In this document: positions 33,102-40,157 of the stretch, piece after piece
Numbering within the stretch: the stretch's first letter is position 1
Layout: the number at the start of each line of letters is the position of its first letter
NCBI RefSeq assembly: GCF_002994615.1
Contig: NZ_PVNK01000267.1
Span: 1 to 40,157 of the forward strand
Direction of reading: 5' to 3'
DNA length: 40,157 bases
Source of the DNA: Enhygromyxa salina
Lineage (GTDB): Bacteria; Myxococcota_A; Polyangia; Nannocystales; Nannocystaceae
Program-made: the position numbers and the translations under genes
Notes under the pieces: model-generated
The model's database searches: none
The model's input: the letters and a program-made list of their open reading frames with translations, nothing else
Told to the model about the DNA's origin: nothing

Positions 33102-33290
33102 TATCGGTTGTCCTTTTGTTGCGTCGACTACCCATCAAAGCAGCGCGGGGCGAGCCCCCGCGCGGCTGTCTTGCACCCTAAATGTACGCATACCGTAAGT
33201 CGACAAATGATTGTCATTATGCATATTTTTCGGTGCCACCCTCGCGAAGTTCGAGAGGGCGGCGAGCCACGCGCCGTACCAGGTCGTCAG
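33102..33290. promoter_or_regulatory. Leader region with hairpin and -10 for the gene at 33101
   Basis: On the minus strand TTTAGGGT (TAGGGT at 33180-33175) is a plausible -10, giving a leader of about 65 bases. That leader contains a perfect 8-bp hairpin GCGCGGGG/CCCCGCGC (33143-33150 with 33156-33163). Unlike most genes here, this one has a long leader and an SD sequence. Confidence 0.4.
33203..33221. promoter_or_regulatory. Fur-box-like palindrome
   Basis: The core AATGATTGTCATT (33206-33218) is a perfect AATGA/TCATT inverted repeat. It matches 13 of 19 positions of the classical Fur consensus GATAATGATAATCATTATC, with both central arms intact. It lies about 25 bp upstream of the proposed -10, over the -35 region. 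Confidence 0.5.
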
Positions 33291-34507
<1,217 letters not shown>

Positions 34508-34511
<4 letters not shown>

Positions 34512-34831
34512 GGCGGGTCCGTCGCCTCCTCGGCCGCGCTCGAGGGCTCGGGATCGGCGAAGGGATCGGGGGCGGTCGCGAGCGCGCCGAAGCTGACCGG
34601 CTCGGTCGGGGGCCGGGCGGTGAAGGGCTGGAGCTCGTGGGGCTCGGCGAGCCCGCGGCGGATCAGCTCGCGCGCGACCGCGGCCATGCACTCCTTGCCC
34701 TGGCACGGGCCGGTCCCGAACCCCGTGTAGCGCTTGATCTCCTCGATCGTGGTGAGCCCGGCCGCGAACGCGTGGTCGAGCTCGCGCTTGCTCACGTCTT
34801 CGCAGCGGCACACGAAGGATCGGTCGGTCAT
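34508..34831 (-). CDS. BFD-like 2Fe-2S small subunit
   Basis: This 107-residue protein has cluster ligands Cys8-Arg-Cys10 and Cys43-x4-Cys48 (FVCRCEDVSK, then GTGPCQGKECM), the pattern of bacterioferritin-associated-ferredoxin-type 2Fe-2S domains (Fer2_BFD). In related oxidases this domain is fused to or encoded beside the flavoprotein subunits and relays electrons. The C-terminal 45 residues are a Pro/Glu-rich tail. ATG at 34831 overlaps the alpha-subunit stop by 4 bases and its own stop overlaps the beta-subunit start by 4 bases, so translation is coupled on both sides. Confidence 0.9.
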
Positions 34832-36291
34832 TTTGGCTCCTGGGGGGGCTCGGCGAAGCGGTCGCCGACGACGGCGCGCTCGCGCATCGGCGGCGGCTGG
34901 GGCGGGGCGCTCGGGGTGTAGTGCCGGGCCCCGCGTGCGTCGTCGGGCGCGGCGGCGAGGGCCTCGAGCAGGGCCGTGGCCACGCGCGCGCCGTCGCGGG
35001 CCGCCGCCTGGGGTCCGATCCACCCGCAGACGTCACCCGCGGCCCACAGGCTCGTGGCCCCGAGCGCGCCGCAGCGTCCGTGGCTCGCGGCCGCCCGCTC
35101 GACGGCGAAGCCCGCGCCGTCGAAGCGCAGCGACACGCCGGCCTGGGCCGCGAGCTCGTGGGCGGGCGCGGGCGGTCCGGCGACGGCCACGAGCGCCGCG
35201 CTGACGCGGCGCCCCCGGCAGATCAGCGCCTCGACCCGCTCGCCCCCGACGGCGCGCTCGATGTCCTGGGGCTCGACGAGGTCGACCTTGGGGGCGTCGG
35301 GGCTGCGCTGCGCGTCGAGGGCCTCGCGCAGGGTCGCCGCCCAGGGGCCCTCACCGACGACCACGCAGGGGCCGGCGATCCGGGTATCCGTCCGCCGCAG
35401 CGCGCGGACGAGCCCGCGGGCCGCGACGATGCCCGGCAGATCGTTGTTGACGAAGGGCACCATGGGGTCGCGGCTGCCCGTGCAAAACAGCAGGTGACGG
35501 GGACGGATCGCGTGGAGCCGCTCGGTCTGCCCGCGCAGCTCGCTCGCGCCAACGAGCGCCAGGGGTTGTTCCAGAGGCCCTCCCTCGCCAGGTCCGGGCA
35601 GGCCCTGGCGGGGACCCGGGTAGATGCCGAACACCCCGGCGTTGGCGAGCAGCTTGGTCGGCGCGGGGCCGCAGAGCTCGGGGGCGAGGTTGGCGTCGAG
35701 CTGCGTGGGCGCGAGGCGATCGAGGATGAGGTGGTCGACGCCGGTCTGCTCGAACACGGCGGCGGCGGCTCGCCCGGCCGGGCCGGCCCCGATGATCAGC
35801 ACGGGCAGCTCGTGGCCGAGGTACTCGTACTCGCGCTCGCTGACGCCCTCGGGCAGCTCGCCAAAGCCGGTCAGGTTGCGCGCGAACTCCTGCATGACCT
35901 GGTTGACGACCCGCGGCCGGACCATGAGGTGGTGGTGATCGATGCCGCCAGGAAACACGCGGTCGACGAGCTGGGTCGGGTCGAGGCGCTTGGGCTGGTA
36001 GCTGTTTTGCGAGCTCGCGCGCATGCCCTCGCGGACCGGGACCATGCACGCGCGCACGCTCGGTCGGCCGTCGACGCGGACGAGGCAGGTGCCGCAGTCA
36101 CCGCCGAGGCAGTAGGGCCCGCGCGGGCGGCGGTACTTGGGCGAGCGGCTGGTCATCAGCATGCCCGCGGCGATCAACGCGGTCGCGAGGGTGTCCTCGG
36201 GTCGCGCTTCGATCAGCGCCTCGTCGAAGCGCAGGCGCACAGCCTGAGCCTCGGGCTTAGCGGGCACCAAGAGCGGTCGCTTGCGGCTCAC
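34828..36291 (-). CDS. 2Fe-2S + FAD/NAD(P)-binding alpha subunit of amine dehydrogenase
   Basis: This 487-residue protein has an N-terminal plant-type ferredoxin-like domain (Fer2_4) with Cys61, Cys66, Cys69 and Cys82 (GPYCLGGDCGTCLVRV, then VRACMVP). A pyridine-nucleotide-disulfide oxidoreductase domain follows, with VLIIGAGPAGRAAAAVFEQT near 170. This is the alpha subunit of sarcosine oxidase / hydroxyproline dehydrogenase / octopine oxidase complexes. The GTG at 36291 is 20 bases downstream of the yggS stop, so the gene continues that operon. An SSRSPKYRRPRGPY segment just before the first cluster cysteine is conserved in type. Confidence 0.9.
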   Translation of the reverse strand: MSRKRPLLVPAKPEAQAVRLRFDEALIEARPEDTLATALIAAGMLMTSRSPKYRRPRGPYCLGGDCGTCLVRVDGRPSVRACMVPVREGMRASSQNSYQPKRLDPTQLVDRVFPGGIDHHHLMVRPRVVNQVMQEFARNLTGFGELPEGVSEREYEYLGHELPVLIIGAGPAGRAAAAVFEQTGVDHLILDRLAPTQLDANLAPELCGPAPTKLLANAGVFGIYPGPRQGLPGPGEGGPLEQPLALVGASELRGQTERLHAIRPRHLLFCTGSRDPMVPFVNNDLPGIVAARGLVRALRRTDTRIAGPCVVVGEGPWAATLREALDAQRSPDAPKVDLVEPQDIERAVGGERVEALICRGRRVSAALVAVAGPPAPAHELAAQAGVSLRFDGAGFAVERAAASHGRCGALGATSLWAAGDVCGWIGPQAAARDGARVATALLEALAAAPDDARGARHYTPSAPPQPPPMRERAVVGDRFAEPPQEPK

Positions 36292-36311
36292 ATGGCCCTC
36301 GTACCACGTCG

Positions 36312-37040
36312 CTAGGCGCGTGCGCCGAAGATTGCGGTTCCAACCCGGATCAGCGTCGCGCCCTCTTCGATCGCAAGCTCGAAGTCGGCGCTCATGCCCA
36401 TCGACAGCTCGCGCAAATCGACGCCGGGGCGCTCGGGCCCGTCGCGGAGGCGCTCGTGGAGCTCGCGGAGCTCGCGAAAGAAGCGCCGAGTGTGCTCGGG
36501 CTCGCCGGGCGGGGGGATGATCATCAGGCCGACGCAGCGGGCGTGCTCGGCCGTCGCGCAGGCGTCGAGCAGCGCGGGCACGTCCGAGGGCGCGACGCCG
36601 GCTTTTTGGTCCTCGCCGCCGAGGTTGACCTCGATCAGGAACTCCTGGACCCACCCGCCGTTTGCGGCTCGGCGCGAAATCGCGTCGATCAGCTCGGGCC
36701 GGTCGACGGTGTGGATCAGCGCGGTCTTGCCGACCATGTACTTGAGCTTGTTGGACTGGATCGCGCCGATGTAGTGCCAGCGAGCGTCGCGCTCGGGCGG
36801 CCAGTCGCGGAGCTTGTCGCGCAGCTCCTGGGCGTAGTTCTCTCCGAAGTCACGCAGGCCCGCGGCGTGGGCGGCCACGATCTTGGCCAGGGCTTGGCGC
36901 TTGCTGACCCCGATCAGGCGGACCTCGGGCCCGGGGCCGCGGCGCTCGATGGCCGCGGCCATGCGCGCGCGGACGCGCTGGAGGTTGGCGCCGATCTGTT
37001 CGACGAGCTCGGGCTTCGGCGTTGCGGTGTGGTCAGTCAT
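36312..37040 (-). CDS. yggS: YggS/PROSC-family PLP homeostasis protein
   Basis: This 242-residue protein has a single-domain alanine-racemase-type barrel without the second domain. PLP lysine Lys47 lies in LIGVSK. Other family signatures are FGENYAQEL, WHYIGAIQSNKLKYMV, HTVDRPEL, LIEVNLGGEDQKAGV, LSMGMSADFELAI and LIRVGTAIFG. It binds and buffers pyridoxal phosphate and affects amino-acid metabolism; no catalytic reaction is established. ATG 37040 lies 8 bp inside the maf 3' end, so the two genes are coupled. Two PLP enzymes are encoded elsewhere in the window. Confidence 0.95.
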   Translation of the reverse strand: MTDHTATPKPELVEQIGANLQRVRARMAAAIERRGPGPEVRLIGVSKRQALAKIVAAHAAGLRDFGENYAQELRDKLRDWPPERDARWHYIGAIQSNKLKYMVGKTALIHTVDRPELIDAISRRAANGGWVQEFLIEVNLGGEDQKAGVAPSDVPALLDACATAEHARCVGLMIIPPPGEPEHTRRFFRELRELHERLRDGPERPGVDLRELSMGMSADFELAIEEGATLIRVGTAIFGARA

Positions 37041-37656
37041 GGCTGTGTTGGTCGCGGTGAGCCTCGAGCATGGTCAGGACCTGCGCGAGGGGGAGGCCGA
37101 CGATCCCGGTGTAGCTGCCCTCGATCGCCTCGACCAGCCCTGCGGCGCGGCCCTGGATCGCGTAGGCGCCGGCCTTGTCGGACCACTGCGCGGCGTCGAG
37201 GTAGGGGTCGATGAAGGCCGCGAATTGTGCGTCGCTCAGCGCCCGCATGCGCACGATGCTCGTCTCGACCAGGCGCTCGACGACCGGCGGTGAGCTGCGC
37301 GGGCGGGCGAGGGCGCAGGCGGTGCTGACTCGGTGGGCGCGGCCGCGGGTCAGCTCGCGCAGCATCGCGGCCGCGTGGGCGCGATCGCGGGGCTTGGCCA
37401 GGGGCTCGCGGTCCTCGTCGAGCCACACGGTCGTATCGGCGGCCAGGATCAGCGCCGCGGCCGGGAGCTCGGCGAGCGCGGCCGCGGCCGCGGCCTTGAG
37501 CGCGGCGACGCGCTCGACGTAGGCGATCGGGGCCTCGCCGGGGCGCCACGACTCGTCGCAGTCGACCGGGCGGACGGTGAAGCTCAGCCCGGCGCTGCGC
37601 AGGAGCTCGGCCCGGCGCGGTGAGGCCGAGGCGAGGACGAGGGCGGGGGGAAGCAT
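37033..37656 (-). CDS. maf: Maf family nucleotide pyrophosphatase
   Basis: This 207-residue protein starts LVLASASPRRAELLRSAGLS, the Maf nucleotide-binding signature. ILAADTTVWLD follows with catalytic Asp74, then AYAIQGRAAGLVEAIEGSYT (Gln/Glu motif) and GIVGLPL near the end. Maf proteins hydrolyse dTTP/UTP or modified nucleotides to monophosphates and are linked to cell-division control. It is the first gene of the five-gene minus-strand unit. No TANNNT element is seen close to ATG 37656. Divergent from the exported protein at 37712. Confidence 0.95.
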   Translation of the reverse strand: MLPPALVLASASPRRAELLRSAGLSFTVRPVDCDESWRPGEAPIAYVERVAALKAAAAAALAELPAAALILAADTTVWLDEDREPLAKPRDRAHAAAMLRELTRGRAHRVSTACALARPRSSPPVVERLVETSIVRMRALSDAQFAAFIDPYLDAAQWSDKAGAYAIQGRAAGLVEAIEGSYTGIVGLPLAQVLTMLEAHRDQHSHD

Positions 37657-37699
37657 GGCGCGGCGATGCTCTCGCGCGCGACGGTGGCTTGCAAACCGT

Positions 37700-37705
37700 T
37701 ACACT
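37700..37705 (+). promoter_or_regulatory. -10 element TACACT, predicted leaderless start
   Basis: GTTACACT, then 6 bases, then ATG 37712; no SD. Confidence 0.45.
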
Positions 37706-37711
37706 GTGGCC

Positions 37712-38638
37712 ATGTCTGCTCGACCCCCGCACGGGTCCCCTCCGTGTTCGCGACACGTCTCGCCCTGCGCGCTCGTCGGCCTCGCGCTGGGCCTGACGCT
37801 GCTCGCGGCGCCCCTGCTCGACAACGACACGCCCGAGTCGGCCACCGCGCGCGCCCCCGCCGAGGCCCCCGACCCCCTGCGCGGCCTGTGGATGCGCTAC
37901 GACTCCCGGGCCGAGGGCGATCCGCTGCGCTTTTGGTACTTCCACGGCGACGGCAAGGGCCTGTACCGCTACGGCAAGGTCGGGCTCGCCAACACCCACA
38001 GCTTCGACTACCAGCTCGACGCGGAGCCGGGCCAGGACGTCGGCCTCGAGCTGCGCTTTCGCAAGCGCGGCGACGAGCACTCGCTGACCGCGGCGCTCGA
38101 CCAGGACGGGCAGGGGCGCACGTGGATGACCCTGCGCGGCGATCCCTACGAGCCCGGCGCGCGCTACCGCAAGGTCGAGTCAGAGCTCGACTTCGCCGCG
38201 CTCGCCCGGCCGAGCGAGCTCGCAGCGGCGAAGGGGATCGGCGATCGGATCTGGATCGACTACCGCAACCTCGCGACGGGCGGCTCCGAATTTCACATGT
38301 ACCAGCTCGCCGCGACCGCGATCGACGGGCGCGGGGTCGGGTGGTTTCACCGCGGGGACTTCGACGACTGGTCGACGGAGTCGCTGACCTACCGGATCGA
38401 CGGCGACCGGGTCGAGCTGTTCTTCGACATCCGCGAGGAGCCCAACTCGACCTCGTTCCGGGTGATCTCCGGCGAGCAGGGCCGGGTCTTGGTGCTCGAC
38501 GAGGATCCGCGGGACTTCTGGGCAACCCACCGCTACCGCGACGGTGGCCGCTCGTTCGAGACCGCCGCCTTCGACCTCGTCATCGGCCTCCAGCGCTGGC
38601 TCACCAGCTCAGGACCGCGTCCGCGATCTGCGGGTTGA
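37712..38638 (+). CDS. Exported or membrane-anchored protein of unknown function
   Basis: This 308-residue protein has an N-terminal hydrophobic segment at about 20-36 (ALVGLALGLTLLAAPLL), a signal peptide or anchor. The rest is beta-rich with lipocalin-like rhythm: LRGLWMRYDS, LRFWYFHGDGKGLYRYGKVG, WMTLRGDPYE and a second half IWIDYRNLATGGSEFHMYQL. The two halves look weakly alike, so it may be a duplicated beta-barrel. No family recognised. Its last 38 bases overlap the 3' end of the convergent permease gene. Confidence 0.7.
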   Translation: MSARPPHGSPPCSRHVSPCALVGLALGLTLLAAPLLDNDTPESATARAPAEAPDPLRGLWMRYDSRAEGDPLRFWYFHGDGKGLYRYGKVGLANTHSFDYQLDAEPGQDVGLELRFRKRGDEHSLTAALDQDGQGRTWMTLRGDPYEPGARYRKVESELDFAALARPSELAAAKGIGDRIWIDYRNLATGGSEFHMYQLAATAIDGRGVGWFHRGDFDDWSTESLTYRIDGDRVELFFDIREEPNSTSFRVISGEQGRVLVLDEDPRDFWATHRYRDGGRSFETAAFDLVIGLQRWLTSSGPRPRSAG

Positions 38639-39695
38639 CCCCGGCCGCGATCACGATCGAGACCACCAGCCCGATCGAGACGAAGAGCAGATCCTTGGCG
38701 ATCAGCTTGCCGACGTCGCGCATCGAGCGGCGCTCGTCCTTGGCCCGGGTCAGGTTGATCGCCAGCTCGCGGCCCGCGAGCAGGCCGAGGAACACCCAGG
38801 TCGTGCTCATCGGGATGTTCGACTGGATCTTGAACACCAACAAGATGAGGGCGTAGGTGCAGTCGATCATCGTGGCGTGTCGGACATCCACGACCACGGC
38901 CTTCTCTTCGACGATCTCTTGGATCTTGTCGCCGCCGATATTGAACAGGACCGCGAGGCCCAGGAACAGCGCCCCCGCGACGGCGAGGAACTCGGTGAAC
39001 GCGAGCTCCCGGGGCAGGAACACGGCCACGTTGGCGGCGTCTTGGGTCAGCCACATGCACCACAAGAACGCGGTCGCTGCCCACTGCGCGGGGTACCAGA
39101 TCATGCGCGGCTCACCGCGGAATTTGCGGTCGATGAGCCGTCCGAGCGCGAGCCACAAGATGATCGCGACGACGAAGGCGATCACGTAGCCCGACACGCT
39201 CTTGGTCAGGACCGCGGTGATGCCCTTGGCGCTCGTCGCGAAGGACGAGAGGATGAGGAAGGTCGTCGAGACCGGGATTCGCATCCGGGTCAGGATGAGC
39301 AAGAACAAGGGCCCGGCGACCTGGAGGAACGCGAAGGTCTGAGGCGCGTCGGCGAAGCCCTTGGACGAGAGGCGGCCGTAGCTGACGTCGCCTCCGTTGA
39401 CGTACCAGCTGTAGCCGAGCGTGCCGATCAGGATCCCGCCGATGAACAGCCACAGGACCCACCAGGGTCGCTGCTTGTTGGACGCGATGAAGGTGCCGAT
39501 GGTCTGGATGCTGTCGTTGGCGATGACGGCGTAGCCGGCAAACACGAACCCGACCCACATCGCGATGTCGGGGTACGGATAGGCGAGCCCCGAGACGAGG
39601 AAGCCGACCGTGAGGATCGCCAGGAAGATTCGCTCACGGACTACGAGCTGGATGAACCTGCGCGGAAACCCCGTAAAATCGTTCTCTTCGACCAT
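38601..39695 (-). CDS. PiT-family-like phosphate permease
   Basis: This 364-residue protein has about nine hydrophobic segments. GYAVIANDSIQTIGTFIASN (residues 54-73) matches the GANDxxNxxGT signature of PiT phosphate transporters. RMRIPVSTTFLILSS matches their LPVSTTH motif. It is shorter than classical PiT proteins, and the second GAND-type repeat is degenerate (GLAVLFNIGGDKIQEIVEEK). It probably moves phosphate or another oxyanion with a cation. No phoU gene is adjacent, although the partial gene at the window edge reads in the same direction. Confidence 0.8.
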   Translation of the reverse strand: MVEENDFTGFPRRFIQLVVRERIFLAILTVGFLVSGLAYPYPDIAMWVGFVFAGYAVIANDSIQTIGTFIASNKQRPWWVLWLFIGGILIGTLGYSWYVNGGDVSYGRLSSKGFADAPQTFAFLQVAGPLFLLILTRMRIPVSTTFLILSSFATSAKGITAVLTKSVSGYVIAFVVAIILWLALGRLIDRKFRGEPRMIWYPAQWAATAFLWCMWLTQDAANVAVFLPRELAFTEFLAVAGALFLGLAVLFNIGGDKIQEIVEEKAVVVDVRHATMIDCTYALILLVFKIQSNIPMSTTWVFLGLLAGRELAINLTRAKDERRSMRDVGKLIAKDLLFVSIGLVVSIVIAAGVNPQIADAVLSW

Positions 39696-39810
39696 GGCTG
39701 AGGCCGCGAGGCTCCGCTTTCCACCTCGGGAGCGTCAACCTCGTGGTCGAGTGTTTGCACGAACGTCACACAGTCCAAATTGGGCTACGGAGCCGCTCTG
39801 GGGGCGTAAA

Positions 39811-39825
39811 GGCGTCATTGACGCC
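39811..39825. terminator. 15-bp palindrome GGCGTCATTGACGCC
   Basis: A perfect 7-bp stem with a single central base lies between the permease gene and element A. On minus it is followed by TTTACG, a weak terminator for the upstream gene at 40039. CACACGTGTG at 39866-39875 is another palindrome, directly abutting the element. Confidence 0.4.
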
Positions 39826-39875
39826 CTGTCGCGGCCTCGGATTTTTTCCGTCGTGACCGGGCTGACACACGTGTG

Positions 39876-40042
39876 CTAGCAGCCCGGGGTGCAATGCATC
39901 GTGTCGCCTCGCGCCGGAATTTGCGCCGAGGGCTTTGTCGCCAAAACTTGCAGTACGCCCGGTACAGCGGCGTTTTGGCTTCGCGCCCTCGGCGCAAATT
40001 CCGGCGCGAGGCGACACGATGCATTGCACCCCGGGCTGCTAG
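39876..40042. repeat. Palindromic element A, copy 2 (intact, 58-bp perfect arms)
   Basis: 39876-39933 is the exact reverse complement of 39985-40042. The element starts CTAGCAGCCCGGGGTGCAAT and ends with its mirror image. Inside, GCCAAAAC and GTTTTGGC extend the pairing after a short mismatch, leaving a loop with GTACGCCCGGTAC. It has no coding capacity. Outer ends are CTAG on both sides, and no target-site duplication is obvious. Confidence 0.9.
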
Positions 40043-40157
40043 GCCTGACCCAGGATCTCGCGCAGCTGCGCGACCGTGTGCTCGTCTTTTTGGATCAGCT
40101 TCGCGGTCCCGTCGAGCTGTCGGCGCTGGCCCTGATCGAGCTTCGCCGCGGTGCACA
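40039..40157 (-). CDS. C-terminus of an unknown protein (cut by window edge)
   Basis: The minus strand is open from the window edge to a TAG at 40041-40039. The last residues read AAKLDQGQRRQLDGTAKLIQ, then KDEHTVAQLREILGQA. This is a charged amphipathic helix, with coding-like codon use. No family recognised. The TAG lies inside the terminal CTAG of palindromic element A. Confidence 0.6.
   Translation of the reverse strand, partial: CTAAKLDQGQRRQLDGTAKLIQKDEHTVAQLREILGQA

Noticed and set aside
34921..36315. 464-codon plus-strand open frame
   Set aside because: Antisense to the 2Fe-2S/FAD alpha subunit with no recognisable motif.

Overview
The window is very GC-rich (roughly 70 percent by eye) and looks like a chromosomal segment of a myxobacterium, most plausibly from the Nannocystineae side of Myxococcota. 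This is inferred from gene content: a Hanks-type kinase fused to TPRs, many lipoproteins, a sphingolipid-type fatty-acid 2-hydroxylase, a feruloyl-CoA-synthase-like enzyme, a TonB receptor and a type-VI-like effector module. I see no rRNA, tRNA, CRISPR array or phage block. I count about 29 real protein genes, two of them cut by the window edges.

Layout. 1-214: 5' part of an IS200/RAYT-type transposase (minus), followed by short repeats. 485-2959: serine beta-lactamase-fold lipoprotein. 3007-5949: a three-gene run (DcrB/EagR-like protein, alpha/beta hydrolase, LysM + peptidoglycan-binding protein) that resembles a type VI secretion cargo cluster; a divergently oriented gene (6062-6613) shares its small beta domain. 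6654-7793: small membrane protein and fatty-acid hydroxylase. 7861-11456: glycosyltransferase and a membrane metallopeptidase, tail to tail. 11573-12226: TPR protein. 12364-16063: lipoprotein and TonB receptor. 16269-17039: TetR regulator. 17372-19741: feruloyl-CoA-synthase-like ligase and a lipoprotein. 19819-21248: PDZ lipoprotein and a small unknown. 21249-22130: a repeat island. 22144-23427: citrate synthase. 23603-25234: YggU domain run together with a Kelch-like lipoprotein. 25360-27777: D-threonine-aldolase-type enzyme and a class V aminotransferase, divergent with only 24 bp between start codons. 27804-28631: lipoprotein pyroglutamyl-peptidase-like enzyme. 28736-29332: lipoprotein. 29658-32462: kinase-TPR. 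32538-33101: unknown, with a Fur-like box upstream. 33291-37656: five overlapping or closely spaced minus-strand genes (maf, yggS, then a three-subunit 2Fe-2S/flavin amine dehydrogenase). 37712-39695: exported protein and PiT-like permease. 40039-40157: C-terminus of an unknown protein.

Three sequence-level patterns stand out. (i) Many genes that begin a transcription unit have a TANNNT hexamer only 5-11 bases before the start codon and no Shine-Dalgarno sequence, whereas operon-internal genes have one. This predicts widespread leaderless transcription, including one bidirectional promoter packed into 24 bp. (ii) A 167-bp near-perfect palindrome (39876-40042) has a diverged second copy at 16115-16272. 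Both end in CTAG, and both supply the stop codon of the neighbouring minus-strand gene. It looks like a REPIN/MITE-type element that an RAYT enzyme could mobilise. (iii) A second repeat family of about 135 bp (five copies) builds a 592-bp snap-back structure with 146-bp arms around four 63-bp hairpin-forming tandem repeats next to the citrate synthase gene.
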